Under the pieces are notes generated by a model that saw only the letters and a list, made by a program, of their open reading frames with translations, searched no databases and had not been told where the DNA came from. A DNA stretch of 64,000 bases from Phorcus lineatus (Eukaryota > Mollusca > Gastropoda > Trochida > Trochidae): positions 10,366,501 through 10,430,500 of the forward strand of contig OV121087.1 of the NCBI GenBank assembly GCA_921293015.1, written 5' to 3'. Of the stretch, positions 38,901 to 52,000 are shown piece after piece (positions within the stretch are counted from its first letter, which is position 1; every line of letters begins with the position of its first letter). Made by a program: the position numbers and the translations under genes.

Positions 38901-41900
38901 ACAGAAAACCTCCTCTTGGGGTCCTCTGTTTGGTGAGCCACCTCATGATCGGCAGACCCGGGTTACTTTTGCCTCGTTCCACGAAGGTTAGGAGTCCGTA
39001 TGATGTGGTGATGATGTCGAGAGATTCCACCACCATCTTCTTAGTTTTCTTGTCGGCAACAGCATCCCAGTATCTGTAGATGCCTGTAAATTGCGTTTTA
39101 TGTTTACGTTACCTTTAATTCTTCAAAAACTGATATACATTCCATACCTTCTGGATTTATTTAAAATTCTGGCATGTAGCTTATGTATGTAACATTTAGC
39201 AGTAAAAATTCAAAAAAAAGATTTTCTTGCAGATGTCATTTCTGAATAATGTTACACATACTGTCTCCAAACATACTTAGCTTACGTTACCTCTGTTCTA
39301 AAACTGGGGAAACTGAATTTATTTGTCTTTGCGATTTTTACTTTTGAGTCTCCTTGACAGGAAACGGTCACGTCAGATTTTTCCTCAATCGTGAAATGGA
39401 CCTCGGTGACAACAACCAAGCTTTCCACATATGATGTGTTTTCATTTATTAAAATGTTGCAGACAGTTTGTGTTGTATGTACGTTACTAGGGGAATCTAC
39501 CGGAAACCCGAGAGGAGCTCGTATTAAAACAGATGTTAGTGTAAGATTTCATGACTTGAGCTACCTCTATGAGGAGAGAATGGAGTATACAGTTGTGTTA
39601 TAATTAATAACATCTGAATTATAATAACTAAAACATCTGAATTATAATTTCCTTTGACTGCGTTTGGTATTTGTCTGACTTCGAAAGTACCTCGATCAAG
39701 GAAAGTATAACATTACCTTTGTTTGTCCACCTCTTCTTGAGTTGAGAGAAGAATTTAGCAGACGCCTTAGATCCAGCTTTCCTCAGAGCGTAGGCACTGA
39801 TAGATAGCGGGTAGGTCTCCAGAGAATTCACGTCCAGCCCACTAAGATAATCTGTAGTCATCGCTCGCGCTTTTGCCAATTTTGATGCATTCACCTTGAA
39901 ATAGAATGTCAACTCATTTTGTCATATCTTTGGGCTGCCCTTGATGAAGGAATATGCTTATGAAAAAAGGAATTTGAGTTTCTTTCCTCCAAAACCATCA
40001 CAAAGTTCGAAAATGATAACAGATATTTCATGACTAACACCTTCTATTCAAACGAATCAACGGTAAAACGTTATTTTGTGGATGAATATATACGAACACT
40101 GCGTCTCCTTATTAGGTGATTATTGCATAATTTAATCGCAATTGTAAGCTTAAAGGATAGTATTTATTGGGAAACGAAATTCAAGCGGACATTCCAGTTT
40201 ATACATCAGTAAATGATTATGACATAACCAAGTTGAAACAATTTATCATTGATTTAGATTTGAAAACTACATAAATGAAAGCGCACACTCAGAAAAGTGA
40301 AACAAAAGAGAAGTTAAAAGTGAAATCATTCGTCTGTGTGGAAAGCCTTTCAAGGGCATTACAAGGCGTTACTGTTTGTATTATCAAAATAATATGTGTA
40401 GATATTCAATCCATACATGTAGTTTATTTTTATCCTGTTGTAAAATAAGTAAAAGTACAGCACTTTTTTCGTGTCAAGATGGTGGAACGGATGCCGATAG
40501 GACACGCTCTTTAACCCACTTCCTACTAGGGATCAATTTATAGAAGAAAACCTACAACTCCAAGACATCAACATCAGTCGCAGCGAGTTGTAACCACTCA
40601 AATTCGTGCATGCGGTCGATCAACACCACGTTTTTCGTCAAGAAGTACTACGAGGACAGGCCGAGCATAGTTAAAAACAAGATGCTAGGTCAGGATCTGA
40701 ACACTAACCCTTGAAATCAACCTTACCCGTGTCCCATTATGACCTTCTGCCTCAAGTTCCAACATGGATAGCAGCACGTAAGCTGTCAAGCTGGGACTAT
40801 TTCCATGGTAACCCTGTTGAAGTAAAAAGTTGATAAACAAAACCAAACACACGACATGAAATTACAAAATAATGTGCAATAATTTGCTTTGTTTTCATTA
40901 TTCATCCTTATTGTAAAATGACATTCGGATCACATTGTAATGCTTGTATGACGTTACAACAAAAGGAACTATGTGACGTTAACGGCAATAGTTCAGGTCA
41001 ACATAATTGTGCGGGTGTTTGTTGATACCACATTGTAACATTACGTCGTTCAATAGTAGTATATATACCGAACAAAAAGTAGGTAAAATTGACGATTCTT
41101 CACTAACTGAGTTTAAAGGGTATATTTTCATTATCCATAACACAAATTCTTTTCTGTAATGATAAAAAATACGCTTCACCCACCATTGATCCAGAACTTT
41201 CCCATTTAAAATGAGAGAATGTATAGTAGGTATAAATGCGGAGTTCTGGACCAACAGTGATTGAGTCTATTTTTTATCATTACAGAAAAAGATACAGTAT
41301 ATACCTTTTGAACTCCGTTGGTCCAGAACCCCCAACTATACCTATAGCTAGTCAAAATAGGTTTGTAATTTTCATGGTTGGTATGTAAAAAGCGGTTCAA
41401 TCAATAATTAATTCACTATCTTTATTTTCAAAATTTACATATGCCCCTCTCTATTTTGCCCAGTACCTGTAGTTTCCTATCAATGATTTTGCCCGGCTCC
41501 CTGAAACTGCCGTCCTTTAGTTGTTTCCTCTCCAGCCAGGCAACTGCTTTATCCACCGTCTCCTTGTCCACGTAGATGTAGTTGGCGGCCCTCAGGAAGG
41601 ACTTCACCACAAACGATGTCAGCCTTGCAAACGGGTAATATTGACGATATATATTCGTATACACATTTTACCTTTTTAAAATAATATACGATGTTATGGA
41701 AGTAAAAAAGACATGTTTTTTTATATATTTCAATTGTATTGAACTGTTAGCGGTGCGTTTTGTTTAAGAACAAGAACTTGCCTACTGAGACTTTTTTTGT
41801 ATTTATTCATTTTCTTATTCCATTTCAATTCATGTTTACAGTTCATATTACACAGTAGGCAATGTACATGTCATAAAGCCAAACATATCTGGAAATAATA

Positions 41901-44900
41901 CAATTATCAGTGTAATTATCGTTGTAAAGTACGCTGGACAATGAGTTTTTGTGTATTTTATGAGCGCTTCAATTAAAGTAAAGAATGGCAGGTAAATGTT
42001 TCCAAGGGACCTAATCTATTCAGTTTTGACTGAAGTTGGCGGCAAATAAGATAAAAAAAACTACACTCTATTGTTTAATGAAAATAAAAACTAGTGAACG
42101 ATTTGCATTTATCTCAAACAATAAGTTAAAAACAAATCGTACAAATCGTTTTATATACTCAGCATTGTCTGTATCGATATCCTAGATTATTGATATGAAA
42201 TTATGCAGGCCAAGTGTTTCTAAACGTCCTAAGAAAACTATGGCCTTGGAAACTTAAGAGGATATTCAGAAACGGGCCGAAGATTTATATAGAGAAGATA
42301 TAATACGAATCAGTCAATTAAAGAGGATTATGCTGGGATCATGAAAATTGACAATGGAAATAAATTCACAAAATTATTTAAAAACATACCATACACTTCC
42401 CGCCTCGTCTCTCTCCCCAAATGTACTGAATGATCCGTCAGACCTCTGATAGGACAATTGTCGCTGGTAACCTAGCAACGAAATATTACATCTTTTTGAT
42501 ATGATAAATGTAAAGAATATGGAACACTTTTTTCAGAATTCCGTATCAAATGATATGATTTAAGGATATTAAACGTCGGTAGTATAAGTATATAACATAT
42601 ACCTTTAAACCTAAAGATAGGTTAATGGTGATCAACAATTTGCATTACTAGTTATATAACCATAACTGGTCTGCATAGATGAGTCGATGTATATAATATT
42701 TCATTTAAAATGGTCGTGAATTCCATGTTTAGAAATTTCATTTGCTTCAATTTCAATGTAATAAAAACTTCAATTTCAACACTTTTAGTTTTTAACATAC
42801 GATTGCAATCGTTTCACGTAGATTGTACCTATTTCGAGGTAAGTTTTGATCCTGTTTTCAAGATTTTCCGTCATCTGTTTAGTGGCCATAAGGTAGTCAG
42901 CAATGTAGATATTTGGAGCGAACTTGAGCATGTTTTGTTCACCGCAACCGGTCGGTAGAGCAAGGAGGTCTTCAATACCATCAATAGTGGGTCCAAGGAG
43001 GTCACCTGGAAAATAACAGAACAGTTCTACTGGTTATTGTGTACATTTAAGTTCAAAGAAAGTTATATGGAATACGTAGTGTAAGGTTTTTAATGTCCTC
43101 AACCGTAGGCTCCTGATATATCCCTAGAACACAATTCGGCAGCGTCTACTGGTATGGAATACGTAGTGTAAGGTTTTTAATGTCCTCAACCGTAGGCTCC
43201 TGATAGATCCCTAGAACAAAATTGGGCAGCGGCTTCTGGTATGGAATACGTAGTGTAAGGTTTTTAATGTCCTCAACCGTAGGCTCCTGATAGATCCCTA
43301 GAACAAAATTGGGCAGCGGCTTCTGGTATGGAATACGTAGTGTAAGGTTTTTAATGTCCTCAACCGTAGGCTCCTGATATATCCCTAGAACACAATTCGG
43401 CAGCGTCTACTGGTATGGAATACGTAGTGTAAGGTTTTTAATGTCCTCAACCGTAGGCTCCTGATATATCCCTAGAACACAATTCGGCAGCGTCTACTGG
43501 TATGGAATACGTAGTGTAAGGTTTTAAATGTCCTCAACCGTAGGCTCCTGATATATCCCTAGAACACAATTGGGCAGCGTCTACTGGTATGGAATACGTA
43601 GTGTAAGGTTTTTAATGTCCTCAACCGTAGGCTCCTGATAGATCCCTAGAACACAATTGAGCAGCGTCTACTGGTAGATGTGTATGCAGGATCAGGAAGA
43701 CTAACATTAAGCAACTTAAGGTCCATTCCATGAATATGAGATTCTAAATATATCCTGCCTGTTGAATGATGATGGTAATTTTTTGTCCCTTGAACAGTTT
43801 TCTCATGCTTTTTTCAAGATAAATTTTCTTGAATTTCATGGAAGTTTAAAAACAGTTAACAAATACAGAAAAACACTTGACATACAAGAAACACCTGAAG
43901 CTGTATTAGAAAATAGTACATGTTTATGTATAAGAAATCTTCTATCTTGTAAAAAAAGGATCGAAAAACTACTATTTTCGTTTGACCGAGAATAAGGAAA
44001 AAACTAAAGTAAATTGTAAAAATGGGAAGAGGAAATTTTGATTCATATTAATTGGCTTAAGGTGCTTATTAAGCCGTTCAAGACTACTTCAGATCCGAAA
44101 CTAAGATGGTTGCAAATCAGACTGCGTCACCGAATTTTGCCTGTAAAAACCCACTTGATTAAAATGAATATTGTTGAAAATAATCTCTGTACTTTCTGTG
44201 GAGCAACACCTGAATCTATAGTTCATCTCTTCTGGAATTGTAGAGCAACTTATACTTTTTAGCAAGATTTCTCAAAATGGCTGAAAGTGAACTGTGTTCA
44301 CGCAGGTATCATAAATTTACAAAGTTATTTGATTCCTTTTGGGAGTTCTCCAACTTTTTATACAAATGATACTTTTGATCTCAGTTTACTTTTAGCAAAA
44401 TATCATATTTATAAATGTAAGTTGAGGAAGTTAAAACCAAAATTTTCACATTTCAAGAAAGAATTAAAGTATTATTACTATATAGAAAAAATCAAATATG
44501 GGAATAAGTCTAAGTTTGATGAATTTGTGGGAAAATGGGCAATGTATTTAAAACTTGTTATTGAGTAGTTACACAATAAGGAGTGAATGAGTATGTCTCA
44601 GTCAGTGAGTTAACTTTCTTTCTTTTTTTTGTATTTTTTTATGTACTTTCTAGAAAAGACCTGTTATCGATAATAACATAGGCTATACGCCTAAAATGAT
44701 GTATCAAGATGTAAGATAGCAGGAATAAAATATATATATATAAAAACGAACATAAGGTAATTTATGTCATCAGCAGTAATTCGGCTGGACCACAATATAT
44801 AGCAGCGTTCAGCGTTAGTCGAACACATAAACCCAAGAAGAAGATCTGTATATAAAAAAGGAAACCATCAATTTTGGGTTCCGGGGGTAACCTGAAACAC

Positions 44901-47900
44901 AATGATTAGCGTCTATATGTCATTGTAGGCTATACATCTAGGGTCAAAAAGGTAGACTGAAATACAAAAATAAGGTCTTCAGTACAATTAAATGTAGGTC
45001 TTGTCACATTATACACAATGGAACATCTCTACTGGTTCTTTGTACATCTAGGGCAAAAGAGGTAGTCTGGAATACACAAAAAATCTGTAATATGATCAGT
45101 GGTAGTAATAATTAACTAAATAGACCGGCGATTAGGATCAAAGAAAGTTGCATAAAATACTGAAAGCGAAGTCTACATTAGAAGCCACTGACTTGAAAGA
45201 GAACATTTTCAATTAATATTTAAAGATGTTTACGGTACATTCAAAGTTACTTTGTAAATCTGATGTTTGACATAATTGTTGAAAACATGTTATCATCTAC
45301 CACATATCATCACTTCAAGAAATTAGCGTCACCGGTAAGTCAGATTATGATAACAAACAGTGTGCGCTATCCTCTCATGGTGGAAATCTCTCACCGAATA
45401 CTTTTTCAATGATTTCCCTCACTCGCTTAAGAGGCAAACAAACAACAACATTAATTTGCGATTGATGGTATCTAACGACTGATGGTATCTAACGATTGAT
45501 GGTATCTAACGACTGATGGTATCTAACGTCCATAGTTTTGGCGTCATTTTAATTACTGTGCCCATTGAGAGCATACAAAGATATTATTCTGTGTCGAAAC
45601 CTACGTATCCTTACCGGTGACGGACAGGCGTATTCTCTCTGAACCGCGTACCAATCCTGCAGGTCGGTTTATCTTCATGGACTGTTTAAAAGACCCGTCC
45701 GTTGTCAGGTCGACGATGATGGGAATGTTCTTTTCCTTCCGAACACCTTCAGCCTGTATTGATGAGATCATGATATATAACCTTATTATAACCGGTGTTC
45801 ACCTATGATTAAGTAAAAAGTTCAACAAACCCAGTGTTCATAACAATGTTAATGCAAAGGTGCAATAAAAATCTTGTTTGGCAATTGCGATATTGATGCC
45901 CTCTTCCTTGCGTACACTTTCAGTATGCTATGAATAACCTTGTTTTTGAAAATCTATGATAGCCAATGTCTTCAATACCATGTGTGCACTCAATTTCCAA
46001 TTTGGAATAATTATTGGCAGAGCAACAAGGATAGGAGCGGTCTTCTATGTTCGCAATGCTGATCACAAACATAAGGCTCAGTTTATTAGCTGTTAGTTCC
46101 CAAATCCAAAACTTTCTAAATTGTGAAACCATAATTCAACATTTTTATATATCTACCAAGTTTACGAAAGGTTCTTTTGTTAACAATCTGCTCATATACA
46201 AAATGTTGCTGAGATAAGAGAAGAGGGAAGGAAGCAATGTCACTCACCTTAACAGTAAGCTGTCTCTTAACGGCGTCCGCGGCACCAGGGGACTGTGCTG
46301 CAACCTCGACTTCAACAGAGCCGATATCTTTAGGAACGATAGGGAAGAACACAGACTTTGCTTTACCGGGTAGAACGTTGACCTTCTGCGTTTGAGGTTC
46401 AGAGGTCATGCTTTCCTTGTTGCTTGGGCCAATGACAATGCTTTCGAATTTGGCGTTGCTTTTAAGCGTGACGTATACCTGGTTGATAAATTAACACGAA
46501 TGAATGGAAAAATGAATAATAAATAAAAATAGAAAAGAAACACTTTTAAATTATCTGATTACTAATTCTCCATCAAAATCCACGCAAAATGGTCCGAAAC
46601 GGGAATGCAACGGTAACGCTGATGTAGGTTTCCCTAATGCTAGTCCACAATGCAAATAATAAATACATTGTAATAATTGATTTGATGTAAGTTTATCATA
46701 TCATAATCATTTCTTAGCAAATCTTTTCAAAACGTGTATCCAAACGCTATATGAATATTTCTTTCATCGGATGAAAGTATAAGAAATTCCAAAGTATGCT
46801 TAATTCTATGTCTACTATTATTACATGTAGATCTTAACTCAGGTCCCTTAATTTATTTATCATAGTAGCCATTAACTCATTTTGATTTTACATCCATAAA
46901 ATGTAATTGTGTTGAAATATACGGACCACCCCCTTACATCGTTCCAACTATGTATTAGTCGTGACAAAATAGACTTGGAACTCAAAATTTAGTTCAGTTT
47001 AGTTAGATTGCCTTAGTAAACTACCCCTCATTAGTAAGTACCTACATGTATATCGAAAATACACTACCCTTATAAATTAAGTACCTCTTGGTCCGACTCC
47101 ATATAGTTGAAAACGTTTGCCTGAATGATGACTTGTTCTCCCCTTACTACAGACAGCGGCATGTTCAAACTCACGAAGAAAGAACGGAAAACCTTCAACT
47201 GTTGAGAAAAAATATTTCAAACATTACTATCCCGTATTAGAGAGTCATAGTTTTAATAGCATATTTGAAATGCTGTAGATAGTCTTATGAAGAACAATAG
47301 GGAATGTTTAAAGAGTCATTGAAAAAATAAGTCCTTTTAAAGCGGGATGATAAAAAAAACAGGCTATCAACATTAAAACCACAGAATACTCATTAACTAA
47401 TCTTAACATCAAAGAATAAGTTTGGAGTTCAAAGAATCTTCACAACATTTTGCTTACCTTAGCTGTGGTTGGTGAAACGCCAAGCCCTGATTGTGAATTG
47501 ATTGCAAACACGCTGGCTACCCATGATGTGATAGTGTCTGGCACTTCTAATGGCAGACTTACACTGCCGTCGGAGCTGGAACAAATACACTAAACTCTAT
47601 AGACCAGAGAGAGCAAACGGGTCTGTATGATACACCATACTTCATGATACATTGTAATTGGTACTGAATGAAGACAATGCATGAGTTAGCGCAAAAGTCT
47701 TACTCTGAATTGCTGTAATAATATATAAGTTTAGAGGCAAAATAGAAGGTGAGGATAGGTGTTTCCTGTTTCCAAACTTTGGAAACAGTTTCACAATGTC
47801 AAAAGCTATACTATGTTTTAAACATGCATGTCTATTAATCTGTATGTATATTTGTTTTTCACTAGGAATATACTTGTGTTAAGGTACTATATTCGAATCA

Positions 47901-49011
47901 TGAACGAAGTACTTTGTATGACAATAGCATTCGGCTCTTAGTACAGAATCCATACCTGACAGTTGAATTCGTCCAAAGCCAGGTTTCCGGAAAAATTTCT
48001 CTTGTACGTTCGACTTTTTTCACGTTTAAAGTTGAAGGGGCGGAGGATGCCACATGCGGGCTAGGTGCCCGTCCTAACTCATCGTAGGACATCATTGCAT
48101 CGGGCATGCCCCGGGCGCCAGGGGAACCTGGAAATTTAACTTAGATAAAATATAAATGTTCATTGTTTATGTATTAAATATTCTTTAAAAATAACAAACT
48201 GAAGATTGGTCTTCATATAAGTTCATTACCAACCGTTTTCACAACATAGCGATCATCAGGATAACTTATACATTGTGTTGCTACTGGTATAGCGTTAACA
48301 ATGGCAAGGGACGTAATTCATGACGTCATATGCATACCACTAAAATATATATATAGTAAATGCGACGTCAACATGATTTAATATTAGTTACAGTTCAATT
48401 TAGGGGTATATCCATCAATAAAGAATCGTTCTTTTATCTTCCTCAGCTCTTCATTATATACATCTATAGTTTGGTGTTTTAATCTGTTGTTTATGCACTC
48501 GGATTCTCGCCCTTAATGTACCCCCCGTTTGAGCAATATAGTTAAAAAGGTGGTAAATACATAAGATTAAAATGTGATATTTTCCTCCGGTGACAACAAC
48601 AACAACGACGGCGACTATGATAATGACGGTGATGGTGATGATCACAAAGTTAAAGTCTTTTAATTTTCTAAAGGGTACATGTTGGCTTTGGGGGGGGGGG
48701 GGGGGGGGGGGGGGGGTTTGCTAAAGAGAGAGGGAGGTTTGTTGTATATGTTATCATGTACTCGCCCTTGATCTACCGATGGAACATTTTTCACACAGAT
48801 GGGAAAAGATGGACAAGGTAGTGAAATTTTTTTATCTATCCCGCCAAATCTTTCATGAATTAAGATGATTAACAGTCAACTCACCATAATGTCCCTCAAA
48901 GTTAGTGCGATACTTCTGATGTCTATTGTAGCTGCTTTGTCTGGTCCGTGAGTAGAGGAGGGCGTCAGTCAACACAAGCACATTGGCCCGCTGTAGAAGG
49001 GGATAGCAGTG

Positions 49012-49047
<36 letters not shown>

Positions 49048-52000
49048 TACATATACACTATTCACACACAGACACACACATATACATTATATATATGTAT
49101 ATAGGTTACAGTTAATATGTATAATCCCTGATTCACTCAGCGATTATGTGTATTCCTTGAAATGTCCAGGGATTATAATATTACCTTAAAAAAAACAACA
49201 AGTTTATACATATTCCCTTAATGCTTAAAATGAGAGACAAACACCTTTGATAGTTGTTTTCTTTATTCAGTTCCAACCTCAATAACCTTTCATACATGGA
49301 ATAACGTGACACATTATTACCAATCCAACCAAGTATCACACATACAAAGGGTGATACATGTACATGAAGTTACTGGTTCATCTCACCAACTTCTCTGTTC
49401 TCAGAGCGTTGACATCTAAACGTGCAGCAGAGGTAGTATTCCAGTCGTTGGACATATTGTTTATGCTTGGCGCTCCATCTATCCTCCAAAGTGATAATGG
49501 ATCAGAATTCACTGCTCAGAGTATTGCTGAACTAAGACTATGGTCACGTCTCGTCATTGTTCATGGCAAGCCCAGACATCCACAGTCTCAAGGCTCTGTA
49601 GAGAGAGCCAACTGCAATATGCTCACAGCCTGGTTATCCGACAACAACACAACTGAATGGACTGTTTGTCTGAAGTTTGTTCAATTTAAGAAGAATTCCA
49701 GTTACCATAGTGGTATCAAGAAAACTCCCTTTGCTGCTCTGCCCGGTTCTGATGCAAAGGTCGGTCTTTCAACACCCACTCTTCCAGCAGAAATCATATC
49801 AAGACTCCAAACTGAAGAAGACCTCCTTAGCATCATCTCCCCAACACAACCTTCAGAACCAGACAAAGAATAAGCACTGCCTCAAGATGTGATGAAACCC
49901 GACAAGAAGATATTCAGACCGAGAGAAAGCGAGCTGTAGAATCCCACTTGCAATAAGCTGAGAAGATGGTGAAGTGAGTGAGTGAGTTTGGGTTTAACGT
50001 GCTTTCAACAATATTTCAGTTATTAAACACATGGATGGCAAGCATCCAAAAGAGAGTGGACAGATAAGGGAGAAAGGGAGAGATGTAAAGTTGTACTCTC
50101 AGAAGTGAAACTGGATGACAAATAAATGCAAGCGCTACAAGTTGGATGTCAAGTGTAACTCCAGGTGTCACCCCTCACTCTCATGTAAAACAAACAAATA
50201 TGTCTAAAAATCATAGTCAAATGTTTCATGCGATACATGAATATGCATTTTGATTAAATTTTTACCCTTTGTATGTGTAAATAGTTTTAACAACTTCGTC
50301 CAGTATCTCATGTATGTTGGAATGTAATACATACAGACCTTTCATTCATTATATGCATATGCATTTATGAAATTGTTTTACCCTGTGTTGGTTATAAAAA
50401 GTTGAAACAAGTGTGTCCTGTTATTCCATGTATGGAAGGTTGTTGAGGTTGAAATCGAGTAAAGGAAACAAATGCGTTGGTCTCTCATTTTTCAGCATTC
50501 AGGGAATATGTATAATATATGTTAGGTTTTTTTAGGTAATATGTATAATCCCTGGAAAATCAGGGAATACACATAATCACTGAGTGAATCAGGGAATATA
50601 CATATTCGCCGAAAATTTCAGGTATTATACATATTCCCTGATTTTATTTATTAACTGTAACATATATATATTTAAGTGCGTTGATTGACTGTACAGTCAT
50701 ATATATATATCTAATTTTTTTCATATTGGTAGAAGTTGAGAATTACTCAGAATACCTGGAATATTTGCTGGGCGTTGATGCCGGATGAAGGTACGGGATA
50801 TCGCCATGTAGCGAATTCAGGAGACGGAGAAGAAGGGTCGTATGATCTGAGTTCATCCATCACCTGGGCGCATCGAGAAATCATTGACTACTTACCACAA
50901 TGTAATAATACATATCATCTACTACCTTATAAAATATTCGTAAGCTTTTACCTTTGCCAGTTCCCTTTCCCACTGATATATGTAAAACGTATGCTTTTAC
51001 CGCATTAACATTGGATACGTGGCTTTGCAGTCATGGGGAATTTGATCATACAGATAAACGAGGATGGCATATACTGCAGTTATTTAAAGCCGCGGAAATA
51101 CATTATACAAGTGGAATGCCCTTGAAACTCTTTCTCTATAAGCAGAAGCATGTGCATGCTTTATTCAATTTTACCAGGATTTTAAGAGCAAAATCTTTGG
51201 ATAATGTAAACTAAATCTTCAACAAATATAACATTTCCTTACAGAATCTGTGGTGATGCCATTGCCCGACTTGAGAAGCAGTACGCTCTGGTCCACTGCC
51301 AGAAGATAGACCTGGGAGTTTACATCAGCGTTCACCTGCACTGTCACGTCCGAATGGGGCTTCGCTTCTTCTCTACTGAAGCCTAGGCTCACCTGGAAGT
51401 ATATACATTTTATGTACAACTGATGATGGAGAGGGGGAGCTGCAGGTATGGTCACAACTGGTGGAGTTGTCTGTTTGGGAAATGGGTTCGAATCGGGATG
51501 AGGTACAATAACTTGAACTATTGCAGATTATGCGATCCAAAATATTGATTTATCCCAATGTTTTAACTCTTATTCATTCTGCGATATATAGCGGTTCTTC
51601 GAGTCATGTATCTTAAGGGAATGATACCGGGAAAGGAAAACACTTTATCATGAAATTACCATATATACTAGTCAAAAGAACTTAAGGGTCAAACATATAT
51701 TTCTTACTGACATCTTTCTCAGCATAAATATATGAATTACAATTTTTAAGCAAATGTCTGGCTTAAATGTACATATTACAACCAGTTGGACAGTCCCCTG
51801 GATTCAAGCTCATGACCAAGGGTCCACGACACAGCTTTTTAGAGTGAAGTCCTTTTCTTCATTCCCACAGTGTAACCACACTTTTTACATTAAAACATTA
51901 TTCTGTAGTTTGAACGATTTGTTTTCCTTTCTAGTAAGATCCCTTTATTCCCTGCACTGCTTGTAAAATTCCAGTCCGAATTACCTCATTTTCGAAGATG

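Larger units (their letters stand above)
49104..50662 (+). mobile_element. Ginger-like DNA transposon, internally deleted
   Basis: About 1.56 kb in the A16-A17 intron. The first 110 bp or so and the last 160 bp are inverted repeats (shared: GATTCACTCAG, GATTATGTGTATTCC, AATCCCTG). The right terminus reads TGTTACAGTTAA inward, fitting the TGTNR end reported for Ginger elements; the left has GGTTACAGTTAA. Possible 4-bp TATA duplications flank it, in AT-rich context. Inside is an integrase remnant. The subfamily assignment is tentative. Confidence 0.65.

Noticed and set aside
43064..43672. CRISPR-like regular array
   Set aside because: The whole 87-bp unit repeats without unique spacers and the context is a eukaryotic intron; it is a minisatellite.
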